Shown: positions 1-8,274, counted from the stretch's first letter. The stretch is DNA of 32,134 nucleotides from an uncultured Mailhella sp. (GCA_944322635.1 CALUPL010000030.1:1-32134); one strand, 5' to 3'. The notes: a model not told the origin generated them from the letters alone. Made by a program: numbers and translations.

Positions 1-26
1 GCGCCGCTCACTCGCGGCGGTGTTGC

Positions 27-80
27 TTTATGCAACTTTTCGTTTCACCTGTCAACAACTTTTTTCAAGTTTTTTTTCAG
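27..80 (-). promoter_or_regulatory. Strong sigma70-type promoter (P2-like) with A-tract upstream element
   Basis: On the minus strand a perfect TTGACA (-35, 55-50) is followed after exactly 17 nt by CATAAA (-10, 32-27). Directly upstream of the -35 are two A-tracts (65-60 and 77-70) about one helical turn apart, as in rRNA UP elements. Predicted transcription starts near position 20 and runs off the left edge through a GC-rich hairpin (6-bp arms at 2-7 and 14-19). The driven gene lies outside the window. Hexamers and spacing are seen directly; assignment to a stable-RNA operon is inference. Confidence 0.6.
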
Positions 81-135
81 GCGGCGCTTTCGGCGGGGCG
101 CTCGTTTGAGCCGCTGTGCCTCAGCGCGTTTTCGA

Positions 136-202
136 GTTATGCCCATTTAGCCCCGTCTTGTCAAATACTTTTTTGCAGTTTTTTCGTTCTTTTTTCGTTT
201 TT
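136..202 (-). promoter_or_regulatory. Upstream tandem promoter (P1-like) with phased A-tracts
   Basis: A second minus-strand promoter has TTGACA at 164-159, a 17-nt spacer and CATAAC at 141-136. Four A-tracts on the minus strand (169-174, 179-184, 190-195 and 198-202) lie upstream of the -35 with near-helical spacing. P1 and P2 are about 109 bp apart, close to the spacing of tandem rrn promoters in enteric bacteria. The pair sits just downstream of the terminator of the preceding minus-strand operon, so it starts a new unit. Confidence 0.6.
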
Positions 203-229
203 CACTCTAACCGTTCGATAAATCAGCAT

Positions 230-265
230 AAAAAAATCGGCCGAAGACTCCTCTTCGGCCGATTT
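230..265 (-). terminator. Intrinsic terminator of the SWIM-to-VWA operon
   Basis: A perfect 14-bp stem (234-247 with 252-265) closes a 4-nt loop. On the minus strand it runs straight into seven T residues (236-230). It lies 144 nt past the stop codon of the VWA gene. The plus-strand side has no adjacent T-run, so it is oriented for the minus strand. The remaining sequence between it and the VWA stop (266-408) holds only a small hairpin (362-374) followed by five T on the plus strand, with no plus-strand gene to serve. Confidence 0.85.
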
Positions 266-408
266 CCACCTCTTTTTTCACTCTTTCTCTGCTTTTCCCC
301 GGTTTTCAGCCCCTGCTGAGGGACAAAAAGCTCTGGAATCCCCTTTTCTGCCGCAAACTCTGCCCTGAAAGGGCTTTTTGCTGCGGCTTCTCTCCTCCAG
401 CGTTCCGG

Positions 409-1599
409 CTATCCCTTCACCGACGGAGGCGTGGTGACAACCCCCTGTTCCGCGGCCCAGAGGGCGACATCTTCCTTTCGTATGGCTGCCGCCATCATGC
501 CGGGAAAGATGTCCGGCGTACAGGCAAAGCAGGGAACGCCCAGAGAGGCAAGCTTACCGGCGAGTTCTCTGTCGTAGAACGGACTTCCCTCATTGCTGAG
601 AGCAAGCAGAGCAATGAGTTGCACACCGGACTGAACAAGCTCATTCGCTCTCTGAAGCAGATTGCGTTCCACTCCCCCCTCGTACAGATCGGAAATAAGC
701 ACCATGATGGTATTTCGCGGATCGGAAACAAGCGACTGACAATAGCCCACGGCCCTGTTGATGTCGGTACCGCCGCCGAGCTGAACGCCGAAGAGAACAT
801 CCACAGGATCCCTCATTTCGTCCGTGAGATCCACCACCGAGGTGTCGAACACCACAAGACGGGTCTTCACCGCAGGCAACGAAGCCATGACCGCGCCGAA
901 TATGCTGGAATAGACGATGGAGTTGGCCATGGACCCGCTCTGATCGATGCAGAGCATGACCTCGCGCTGCGGTCTGTGGGCCTTGCGGCCGTAACCGATG
1001 AGCGTTTCCGGCACCAGCGTGCGGTATTCCTTCTGCCAGTGGCGCAGGTTCGCCTGAATGGTACGGTTCCAGTCTATTTCGGAAGCCCGGGGACGACGGT
1101 TCCGCACCGCCCTGTTGAGCGCTCCCGTCACGGCCGTACGCATGGGTTCCTCAAGCTGCTTCAAAAGCTCATCCACCACCTTGCGCACCACAAGTCTCGC
1201 AGTTTCCCGGGTCTCCGCCGGAATGACTCCGTTCAGGCTCATGAGCGTGGACACAAGATTCACGTCCGGCTGCACGGAGTCCAGCATTTCGGGCTGAAGC
1301 AGCATATCTTTAAGATAAAGACGGTCGAAGGCGTCCTTCTGCATGGTCCGTACCACTGAGGAAGGAAAATACCTGCGTATGTCGCCGAGCCAGCGCGCCA
1401 CGCGGGGAGACGACGCTCCACTGCCGCCGCGCAATCCCTTGCCGCTGCTGCCGTTGTCGTAGAGCATGGAAAGTGCGTCGCTCATGCCCGCATCTTCCGC
1501 GCTCAACGCAACATCCGGGCAACAGCTTCTGGCCTCGTCGCCGAGCGCAAGCACCCAGCGCCGCATCCGTTCCTTTTCCTGTGCGTTATCCATGGGCAT
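409..1599 (-). CDS. VWA (von Willebrand factor A) domain protein with complete MIDAS
   Basis: 396-aa cytosolic protein of the CoxE/VWA type, last gene of the five-gene operon. The C-terminal half is a VWA domain with a full metal-ion-dependent adhesion site: D219-x-S221-x-S223 (CIDQSGSM), T278 in GGGTD and D304 in LISD. The N-terminal ~200 residues are helical and charged, as in VWA partners of MoxR ATPases. No signal peptide or membrane segment is seen, so it acts inside the cell. Start: ATG at 1599 lies 4 nt after AAGGAG and ATG at 1593 lies 10 nt after it; both overlap the end of DUF5682. A TTG at 1632 has no ribosome site and was not used. By analogy with RavA-ViaA and chelatase I-D pairs it probably works with the MoxR ATPase two genes upstream. 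The substrate is unknown. Confidence 0.88.
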   Translation of the reverse strand: MPMDNAQEKERMRRWVLALGDEARSCCPDVALSAEDAGMSDALSMLYDNGSSGKGLRGGSGASSPRVARWLGDIRRYFPSSVVRTMQKDAFDRLYLKDMLLQPEMLDSVQPDVNLVSTLMSLNGVIPAETRETARLVVRKVVDELLKQLEEPMRTAVTGALNRAVRNRRPRASEIDWNRTIQANLRHWQKEYRTLVPETLIGYGRKAHRPQREVMLCIDQSGSMANSIVYSSIFGAVMASLPAVKTRLVVFDTSVVDLTDEMRDPVDVLFGVQLGGGTDINRAVGYCQSLVSDPRNTIMVLISDLYEGGVERNLLQRANELVQSGVQLIALLALSNEGSPFYDRELAGKLASLGVPCFACTPDIFPGMMAAAIRKEDVALWAAEQGVVTTPPSVKG

Positions 1600-4030
1600 C
1601 CCGCTCCTTTTCCCCCGTACCGCCGCCGGCAAGGCCGAGTATTGTTCTCAAATACGGCAGAACAAGCGCTGCGCGCTCCTCATCCAAGAAGACCGGCCTC
1701 ACGTTCCCTGACCCGCTCCGACTCGCGGACGGCACCCGACGGGCCCGTTCCGCAAGCTGCCGCCTCTCAGGTGCGGAAAACTCCGTAAACGTCCGCCGCA
1801 GCATGGGAAGCACGTTGACGAAACGCTCGGAAGAAAGCGAAACCAGCCACGAGTCCACCAACTGCCACAACCTGTCATCGTGCAGCAGAACCATGGCGCT
1901 TTTGCCGAGAAAGGAAGAAAGCCATGCCGCAGCCTGTTCCGGCTCGGACGCGGGAGACAGGGCTAGACTCATGAAAGCCGCCACGTCATCAACGGAAAGA
2001 GCCTCGTCGTCGAACAAAAGCCGCACGGCAAGGCCGCGAAGAACGGCATGCACACCGCTCTCTTCCGACAGAAGCCTGAAAAGCGCCTGACGCCACATGA
2101 CAGCAAGTTCCTCGCGGCCGACGAGACGCATGGCCTCATCGGCCGCACGCAGCGGCGCGGCAAGCTCGGAAGAGCCTTCCTCATTAAGGCCGGTAAGCGC
2201 CGAGTGCAGTCCCACGGCCACGCGCGGCACCATGCCCTCCACCAGGGCCAGCACCATGCCCGCATCCGTGCCGCGCACGTCGCCGTATCTGGCCACGCGC
2301 ACAAGCTCCGGCAGCGTGCGCACAAGCTGCAGCGTGTCCGTGGTAAGCGCGGCTTTGTCTTCAAGCGTACGCACAAGACCGTTTACGGCAGAACCGAGGT
2401 CGGCAAGGATAGCCGTGTTCATGAGCCCGGCAAGTTCCGGCAGGTCTGCCCGGGAAGCCTTATCCAGCACACGGTGCACGGCGGCGTCATAAAGAGTGTT
2501 TCCCCATGTGCCTGCGTTGATGATATCGACAACGAGCTTCGGTTCCCACTGAAGAAGCCATATTTCATGGAAGGTGCCCTTGCCGCCGCCTTCCCGTCTG
2601 TCGGTTCCCCAGGGAATGTCCAGAATGTTCATGCGATGGAGCATGCGGCTTCTTGCCAGATCCACGTCCCGGCGAAGATCGAGGTCCAGAGTCTTCTGTG
2701 AAGCTTCCGGCTTCAGTCGAAGCTTTTTCTGCAGCCTTTCGATGTCTCTCTGAAGAGGCACGGCAGGTACGCCTTCCGGCACCTGCCCCAGTTTTTCACC
2801 GGTAATGAGACGTCGGGAGATGAGGCTCATGGGGGTCTCCTCCCCCATGCACACCACCGTCTGAAGCGCTTCGCAAAGCTCCGGCAAGCCCGCTGACGGA
2901 CGCTGACGAATGGCGGCAAGAGCCTCGGCAAGTCTTGCCGATTCAATGATGTGGGCGGGAGAGCAGTCCAGCCCTTCTTCCCGGAACAGACGCGCCGCCG
3001 AGGTGAGCCAGCTGACGGCGCGGGATTCCGCACTCTTTGCGCGCCAGAGATGTTCGTACCACGCCGGAGAATCCACGCCCGCGCCGTAGCCGCTCCGCAC
3101 GCTGAGGCCCGCATAGGTCCACGGAGCCCATGTGGCGGCCACCTTCACCCTGGGCAATCCCTTCAAAAGCGCGTTGTCGTCCTTGGCGGCCACCTTCGCT
3201 TCCAGCGCGGGCACATGCCATGCGCCGCACACGACGGCAATGCGGGAAAAGCCCTCCTTCTTCGCTCTTCGCAGGCAGGAGCGCATATGAGCCTCCCGCA
3301 GGGCTTCCGTTTTCTCAGGCGCTCCCAGTCTCTTCTCGCGCTCCTGCCGTACGGCGGTCATGGCCTCGCGTATGGCGGCAAAAAGCTCCAGACCGTCCAG
3401 CCTCTCCTCCACCATGTGATTCCACCAGTCCTCACCGCTCTCGTATCCTGCGGCCCGGCCCAGCCAGTCCAGAGGATCCGCCGGATCAAAACAGGCATCG
3501 GAGTCCACGGCCGCCCCTTCCCCGTACGTATCCGAGGACTGTTCTTCCGCTCCGGCAACCGGAACGGGCTGTTCTGACGAGACGGCATGTTCTGAAGAAA
3601 ATTCTTCTTCCCGCCCGCCGGCATCTTCCGCGTTCTCCTCGCTTTTTTCCGTCGGCATCGCCGCAGACCCGGTCTGTGCTTCCGCCTCCTTTTCCAGGGC
3701 AAAGCGAACGGCGACCGGCAGATCCATGAAGCGAACGGCAACGTTCCGTCTGAGCGCATAACGCAGCGCCTGCCATTCGGGGGAAAACTCCGCAAAGGGA
3801 TAGAAGGCCGCCCGCCCCGACTCCTCCTCCGAATAGACAAGCAGCGCCACGGGAGGAGTCATGGCCTCGTCGGCGGCAAGGGGCAGCACGCTCTCGCCCT
3901 CGGGCGGCCCCTCGATGAGGAGCACATCCGGCTGCCACTCTTCAAGCGCACGGACAAGGCTGCGGGCACAGCCCGGCCCGTGATGCCTTATGCCGAATAT
4001 GCATATCTGCTTTGCATCGTCCATGATCAT
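1586..4030 (-). CDS. DUF5682 family protein, putative TIKI/TraB/EreA-like fold
   Basis: 814-aa protein recognised as DUF5682 from its N-terminal GIRHHGPG (residues 13-20) and IEGPPE (39-44) signatures and from its SWIM/DUF5691/MoxR/VWA neighbours. A third motif, CGAWHVPAL (268-276), completes a pattern of a GxxHH box, an acidic box and a GxxH box. This resembles the conserved His/Glu boxes of the TraB-TIKI-EreA-ChaN superfamily, so a metal-dependent hydrolase role is possible but is my inference. Residues about 115-185 are an acidic, low-complexity insert. The long C-terminus is Leu/Ala-rich and helical. No signal peptide or membrane span is seen. The ATG at 4030 forms an ATGA overlap with the MoxR stop, implying translational coupling; ATG 4024 is an alternative. 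No biochemical function is known to me. Confidence 0.85.
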   Translation of the reverse strand: MIMDDAKQICIFGIRHHGPGCARSLVRALEEWQPDVLLIEGPPEGESVLPLAADEAMTPPVALLVYSEEESGRAAFYPFAEFSPEWQALRYALRRNVAVRFMDLPVAVRFALEKEAEAQTGSAAMPTEKSEENAEDAGGREEEFSSEHAVSSEQPVPVAGAEEQSSDTYGEGAAVDSDACFDPADPLDWLGRAAGYESGEDWWNHMVEERLDGLELFAAIREAMTAVRQEREKRLGAPEKTEALREAHMRSCLRRAKKEGFSRIAVVCGAWHVPALEAKVAAKDDNALLKGLPRVKVAATWAPWTYAGLSVRSGYGAGVDSPAWYEHLWRAKSAESRAVSWLTSAARLFREEGLDCSPAHIIESARLAEALAAIRQRPSAGLPELCEALQTVVCMGEETPMSLISRRLITGEKLGQVPEGVPAVPLQRDIERLQKKLRLKPEASQKTLDLDLRRDVDLARSRMLHRMNILDIPWGTDRREGGGKGTFHEIWLLQWEPKLVVDIINAGTWGNTLYDAAVHRVLDKASRADLPELAGLMNTAILADLGSAVNGLVRTLEDKAALTTDTLQLVRTLPELVRVARYGDVRGTDAGMVLALVEGMVPRVAVGLHSALTGLNEEGSSELAAPLRAADEAMRLVGREELAVMWRQALFRLLSEESGVHAVLRGLAVRLLFDDEALSVDDVAAFMSLALSPASEPEQAAAWLSSFLGKSAMVLLHDDRLWQLVDSWLVSLSSERFVNVLPMLRRTFTEFSAPERRQLAERARRVPSASRSGSGNVRPVFLDEERAALVLPYLRTILGLAGGGTGEKERDAHG

Positions 4031-5130
4031 TCCACATCGCGGCATGCGCGGTACAGGTCCTTCCAGTCGCCCCGTTCCTTCATCACGGTTTCAAGATATT
4101 CGTGCCATATCACCCGGTCCTGCACGGGGTCCTTGACGACGGCGCCCACAAGACTGGCCGCCACGTCGGCGGCACGCAGGCTTCCGTCTCCGAAATGGGC
4201 GGCAAGAGCCATGCCGCTGTTGATGACGGAAATGGCCTCCGCCGTGCTCAGCGTACCGGAAGGCGTTTTCACTTTCAGCTTGCCGTCCTCGGTTCTTCCG
4301 TTGCGAAGTTCGCGGAAAATGCGTACCACGCGGCGCACCTCGGCAAGTGCGGGCGGCTCGGCGGGAAGTTCCAGACTGCGCCCCATTTCCCGAACGCGCT
4401 TTTCCACAATGGCGACTTCCTCATCTTCCGTGGCGGGCACCGGCAGCACTACGGTGTTGAAGCGGCGCTTGAGCGCGGAAGAAAGCTCATTCACGCCCTT
4501 GTCCCTGTTGTTGGCGGTGGCAATGACGTTGAAACCGCGCACGGCCTGCACTTCTTCGCCCAGTTCGGGAACGGGCAGAGACTTTTCCGAAAGAATGGTG
4601 ATGAGCGTATCCTGCACGTCCGCGGGAATGCGGGTCAGCTCTTCCACTCGGGCGATGCGCCCTTCCGCCATGGCGCGCATGAGAGGGCTTTCCACAAGCG
4701 CCCTGCGGGACGGCCCCTTGGCAAGAAGTTCGGCATAGTTCCAGCCGTAGCGCATCTGCTCTTCGCTCGTGCCGGCCGTGCCCTGGATGATGCGCGTGGA
4801 ATCGCCGCTTATGGCCGCAGCCAGATGTTCCGAAACCCATGACTTGGCCGTGCCCGGCACACCGTACAGAAGCAGCGCGCGGTCGGTTGCCAGAGTGGCC
4901 ACGGCAATTTCCATAAGGCGCCTGCTTCCTATGTACTTGGCCGATACTTCAAAACCGTTGTCGAGCCTGCCGCCCAGAAGATACGTGCATACGGCCCAGG
5001 GAGACATCTGCCAGTTGGCGGGACGCGGATGCGTGTCGGCCTTCTTCAGTTCGTCAAGCTCCTCGGCAAACTGCTGTTCGGCATGCTGCCGCAGAACTCG
5101 CGCGGCGCTTTTGCTGTCTTCGTTATTCAT
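4027..5130 (-). CDS. MoxR-type AAA+ ATPase
   Basis: 367-aa AAA+ ATPase of the MoxR/chelatase-like clade. Seen: Walker A GVPGTAKS (residues 90-97); a Walker B position reading RIARVEEL (158-165), with Glu-Glu instead of the usual Asp-Glu; sensor-1 ATANNRD with N207; and an arginine-finger-like ALKRRFN (about 219-225). It should bind ATP and remodel a target together with the VWA protein encoded in the same operon. The start at 5130 follows AAGGA by 6 nt; an in-frame ATG at 5145 has no ribosome site. The gene follows DUF5691 by 24 nt and overlaps DUF5682 by 4 nt, consistent with coupled production. The Glu-Glu Walker B may be a feature of this DUF5682-linked subfamily rather than a sign of inactivity. 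Confidence 0.92.
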   Translation of the reverse strand: MNNEDSKSAARVLRQHAEQQFAEELDELKKADTHPRPANWQMSPWAVCTYLLGGRLDNGFEVSAKYIGSRRLMEIAVATLATDRALLLYGVPGTAKSWVSEHLAAAISGDSTRIIQGTAGTSEEQMRYGWNYAELLAKGPSRRALVESPLMRAMAEGRIARVEELTRIPADVQDTLITILSEKSLPVPELGEEVQAVRGFNVIATANNRDKGVNELSSALKRRFNTVVLPVPATEDEEVAIVEKRVREMGRSLELPAEPPALAEVRRVVRIFRELRNGRTEDGKLKVKTPSGTLSTAEAISVINSGMALAAHFGDGSLRAADVAASLVGAVVKDPVQDRVIWHEYLETVMKERGDWKDLYRACRDVE

Positions 5131-5154
5131 GGAGTATCCTTTCATGGTTGACGG

Positions 5155-6783
5155 TCAGGAAAAATACGCGCCGAGTGCCAGACGCAGCCGGGCCACGGCG
5201 GAAAAACGGTCGGCGACGTCCCTTGTCGCGGGATTTTCAGGCAGTGAACTCAGCATGCTTTGCGCATCTTCAAGCTCACGTACAGGCAGCACCATGGCAA
5301 GCTCATCCACCACGTAGAAAAGCGCATAGTCACGTTTTTCGGCCGAAGAAAGCCTGCTTTTGAGCAGACTCAGGACCTTTGCCCCCAAAGAGGGAGACAT
5401 GCGGTAATCAAGCTCCTGTCTCGTGCGGATGTCCTGAAGAAGCGCTGAAAGCATATCGGCCGAAAGAAGCCTTCCCCATGCTTCTTCCCGTTCTTCTCGC
5501 CCCAGCATGGCGGCAAGTGCAAAGGAATCGAGACTACGGCCGGAAGAAGACGGCCACACGCCGCCCTTCTTCATGGTTTTCAGCATGGCGCGGGCAAAGG
5601 AAGCGTCGCCCGTACGCAGCACGGCATCACCGAAGGCCGTCTGAAGCGGCTTTTTCCACTCCGAGCGCTCGACAAGCGCAAGCACCTCTTCCGCGGATTT
5701 CCCCATGCGCTCCGTCCACCACGAGAGGGGAACGGCCGCCGCCATCTGATACAGCCAGCCCGCACGCGGACCGAACTGAGCAATCGGCGATTTCTCGCTG
5801 ATGAGATCCGCCGCCCAGCTTTTGTCGTAGCTTTCGGGAGGCGTGATGAAATCTTCCTTGTCCGCCACGCCGACGGCAACCGCCGCCGCGCGGAAAAAAC
5901 CGGCGAGTCCCGACGGGGCCGGCTCGGAAAGAAAGACTTCCATGCAGGAGGAAAGTCTCTCGCCCATGCGCGTCACATAGCGGCTTTCCGGCAGGCGGGA
6001 AAGCAGGGAAGCCGCCGTCTTCCTTACCTCCCTGCTGCGATCCTTGAAAAGCAGACGTTCCAGCAGGTCCTCATCATCCATGGAGAGGCCGTGAATGAAA
6101 AGTCCGAGCAGCGAATTTCTTTCCGCGGCATCCATGGAGGAAAGATCCTGTTCGAAAAGCTCTCCGGCCCACGCCGGTTTTTCCTTTCGCGCCGCAAGAA
6201 AAAAGGCCTGTCGCTGCATGGGGCGTCCGTGCTCCCATGCCTCCGTTTCCAACCCGACGTCCGGCGAAGACGCGGCAAACATGCGCCAGTCGGGATTCAG
6301 GGCTGCAAGCCACAGTCCGCGTGCGCCCGCCGTGCGGGCAAGAAGCGGCCGAAGAGCGGGCGCGCCTCTTCCCATGGCCAGAGCCGGAACCAGAAGAGAA
6401 TGCGGCAGTACCATGTTCTTATCCGCAAGATACGAAAGCACCTCCCACTGAAGACGAAGCTGACCGCCGCGGAAAATCTCTCCGCACATATCCGTGACGG
6501 GAGCCTGTTCCGGCAGCATGGTGCGCGTTTCCTCGGGCGAGAGCCCCGGAACCTCCGCATTCTCTCCGGCTGCGGGGGGCAGATATCCCGCCAGTTCTTC
6601 AAGAGAAAGCGTTCCCGCCCCGCGAAGGAGCGTGCGGGCGGAACCTTCCGGCGACGAATCCGCCGCATCGGCCAGCTCCCGGATGATCGTACCGGCAGGA
6701 AATTCCGTTTCCGGAAACGACGGCCGACGCCTGGCCGTTCCGAGCAGCGCGCAGGAGCCGAACACTCGAAGTCTGGAGTCCAT
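5155..6783 (-). CDS. DUF5691 family protein, helical-repeat type
   Basis: 542-aa protein assigned to DUF5691 from its position between a SWIM gene and a MoxR gene and from the N-terminal LLGTARR signature (residues 13-19). The sequence is Leu/Ala-rich and almost wholly helical. The stretch reading DRSREVRKTAASLLSRLP resembles a HEAT-like repeat helix pair, suggesting a scaffold or adaptor; this is inference. No catalytic motif, signal peptide or membrane span is recognised. The ATG at 6783 is preceded by GAGGGGG with 6-nt spacing and lies 10 nt after the stop of the SWIM gene, whose TGA is part of the same ribosome-binding stretch. An earlier in-frame start at 6864 would run deep into the SWIM gene and was rejected. 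Confidence 0.82.
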   Translation of the reverse strand: MDSRLRVFGSCALLGTARRRPSFPETEFPAGTIIRELADAADSSPEGSARTLLRGAGTLSLEELAGYLPPAAGENAEVPGLSPEETRTMLPEQAPVTDMCGEIFRGGQLRLQWEVLSYLADKNMVLPHSLLVPALAMGRGAPALRPLLARTAGARGLWLAALNPDWRMFAASSPDVGLETEAWEHGRPMQRQAFFLAARKEKPAWAGELFEQDLSSMDAAERNSLLGLFIHGLSMDDEDLLERLLFKDRSREVRKTAASLLSRLPESRYVTRMGERLSSCMEVFLSEPAPSGLAGFFRAAAVAVGVADKEDFITPPESYDKSWAADLISEKSPIAQFGPRAGWLYQMAAAVPLSWWTERMGKSAEEVLALVERSEWKKPLQTAFGDAVLRTGDASFARAMLKTMKKGGVWPSSSGRSLDSFALAAMLGREEREEAWGRLLSADMLSALLQDIRTRQELDYRMSPSLGAKVLSLLKSRLSSAEKRDYALFYVVDELAMVLPVRELEDAQSMLSSLPENPATRDVADRFSAVARLRLALGAYFS

Positions 6784-6793
6784 GTTTTCCCCC

Positions 6794-8089
6794 TCAGGAT
6801 TCCGTCTGCGGGAACACCCCCGCCGGAAAGAGTGCACTGCCGTTCCACTCGCCGCAGACGACAAGGGAGCGCCCTCCGCTTACGGCAAGCATTTTCCAGG
6901 CTTCGTCATCTTCCACGGCAAGAGGAATCGTTCCGCCATGTTCCGAAAAAAGCTGCCAGCCCTCGCCGCCGCGTACAAGACGCACATGGCCGAAAAAAAG
7001 CGGAAGCGGCGTCTGCCAGGGATTGGCCGCCATACGCCGGGCCATGTCGAAAAGAGCCTCTTCCAGGCTAAACGACGGAAGAGGCTGCAAAGACTCTTCG
7101 GAAACGGGAGAATCGGCGACAACGGCCCGCAACGGAGACGCTCCGGGATAGAAGGCAAGCGTCATGCGCACTACGCCCCCGGGCAGAAAGACGGGTTCAA
7201 AGGAACGGGTGCCGTGAGAAAAATCGAGAATGAGAGCCATGCGGCCGCTTTCCCGGCCGAAAAGCCAGACCCGACGACGCCAGAGGCGCTCCTCTTCGGC
7301 CACGGTAACGCCTATGACGTTCCACACGTCGGAAACCCGGTCTTCCCCGGCAAGAACGGCATCCTTGTCCGGAAGGCAGCCGAGTGCGGCGCGCACGTCC
7401 GCCTGCTGGCCGGGAGAAAGGCCGTCCAGGCGGGAAAAAGCGTCCGCAAGAAGCTGAAGCTGCCCCATTCTGCCGAGCAGCACGGCGGGCCAGTCGTCTC
7501 CGGAGTCCACAAGCGACGCCATGTCGCGCAGCCTTGCGGCCATGCCCGGCATCTGCGCATCCACCATGCGCGCCGCCAGCCTGTCCCACTCCTCATAATG
7601 TCCGGACAGCGACGAAAGCCCCTGGCTCACACGATCGTTCATCCAGCGGCAAAGCTCATCGAGCCCCGCACTCATGCGTTCAAGCCTTGCGGCTTCCTTT
7701 CGGGGAGACGGGGGAGCGGCATTCTTTTTGACCGCCCTGCTTTCTTCCTTCTTTGCAGCCCTCTGCCGACGGCCTTCCAGCCACTCGTTCACCCAGTCGG
7801 GCCTGTCGCCCTCGACAAAGACCTCTCTTTGCCCTGCAAGAAGCAGAAGAAGCGCAAGGGCGTGCTTGCAGGGAATTTTCCGGCTGGGACAGGAACAGGA
7901 ACAGGCCGGCCCGGAAAGATCGACCTTCGTTTGATAGGGTTTCGAGCCGCTGCCCTGGCAAAGCCCCCAGACTGCGGCGTCATCGAATCCGAGCGACTGC
8001 CATTTGCCCGGCGAGGCCAGGCCCCGCGCGGCCTTGACCGATGCCTCGTCCGGCGCCATGGCAAGAACTGCGTCCACCGTGATGTCCAT
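6794..8089 (-). CDS. SWIM zinc-finger domain protein
   Basis: 431-aa protein, first gene of the five-gene operon. The SWIM motif CxCx6CxH is C65-S-C67, then C74-K-H76 (CSCSCPSRKIPCKHALAL), preceded by a small N-terminal segment. SWIM fingers bind zinc and mediate DNA or protein contacts. After the finger there is a basic, Ala/Lys-rich linker (about 100-150), then a helical region and a mainly beta C-terminus of no family I recognise. The ATG at 8089 follows GGGGGAG by about 5 nt. A transcript from the predicted promoter would have a leader of about 55 nt containing a 7-bp hairpin. As promoter-proximal gene it may give the complex target recognition, but that is not shown by the sequence. Confidence 0.9.
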   Translation of the reverse strand: MDITVDAVLAMAPDEASVKAARGLASPGKWQSLGFDDAAVWGLCQGSGSKPYQTKVDLSGPACSCSCPSRKIPCKHALALLLLLAGQREVFVEGDRPDWVNEWLEGRRQRAAKKEESRAVKKNAAPPSPRKEAARLERMSAGLDELCRWMNDRVSQGLSSLSGHYEEWDRLAARMVDAQMPGMAARLRDMASLVDSGDDWPAVLLGRMGQLQLLADAFSRLDGLSPGQQADVRAALGCLPDKDAVLAGEDRVSDVWNVIGVTVAEEERLWRRRVWLFGRESGRMALILDFSHGTRSFEPVFLPGGVVRMTLAFYPGASPLRAVVADSPVSEESLQPLPSFSLEEALFDMARRMAANPWQTPLPLFFGHVRLVRGGEGWQLFSEHGGTIPLAVEDDEAWKMLAVSGGRSLVVCGEWNGSALFPAGVFPQTES

Positions 8090-8108
8090 ACGTCTCCCCC
8101 GAAGGAAT

Positions 8109-8128
8109 CCGCGCATGCAGGTGCGCGG
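8109..8128 (-). other. Hairpin in the leader of the SWIM operon
   Basis: A perfect 7-bp GC-rich stem (8109-8115 with 8122-8128) and 6-nt loop lies in the predicted 5' leader, about 20 nt upstream of the SWIM start codon. It has no T-run, so it is not a terminator. It could affect mRNA stability or initiation; the role is unknown. Confidence 0.4.
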
Positions 8129-8150
8129 CAGACAGTTCACATGATATCTA

Positions 8151-8179
8151 CTTGTAACGGCTGGAAATCATGGCGTCAA
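8151..8179 (-). promoter_or_regulatory. Sigma70-type promoter of the five-gene SWIM-to-VWA operon
   Basis: On the minus strand TTGACG (8179-8174; five of six -35 consensus bases) is separated by exactly 17 nt from TACAAG (8156-8151; four of six). Transcription would start near 8144, about 55 nt ahead of the SWIM start codon. A minus-strand terminator-like hairpin lies just upstream (8232-8265), so this promoter would open an insulated unit. Confidence 0.55.
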
Positions 8180-8231
8180 GCGCCGACATGAAAGAACATG
8201 AACGGCCTGAAGCATCGCGGACGGCACGAAG

Positions 8232-8265
8232 AAAAAAACTCACATTGTTCCCTTCCGGAACAATG
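8232..8265 (-). terminator. Intrinsic terminator upstream of the SWIM operon
   Basis: A perfect 9-bp stem (8243-8251 with 8257-8265) and 5-nt loop is followed on the minus strand, after a 4-nt gap, by a run of seven T (8238-8232). Its orientation ends minus-strand transcription. The only minus-strand reading frame it could serve is the small one ending 10 nt earlier at 8276; otherwise it may insulate the SWIM operon from antisense transcripts of the hydrogenase genes. Confidence 0.6.
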
Positions 8266-8274
8266 AGTGCAGGC

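Noticed and set aside
6494..8191. Plus-strand frame opposite DUF5691 and SWIM genes
   Set aside because: Basic low-complexity product and no ribosome site; the minus strand carries an overlapping operon with family motifs.
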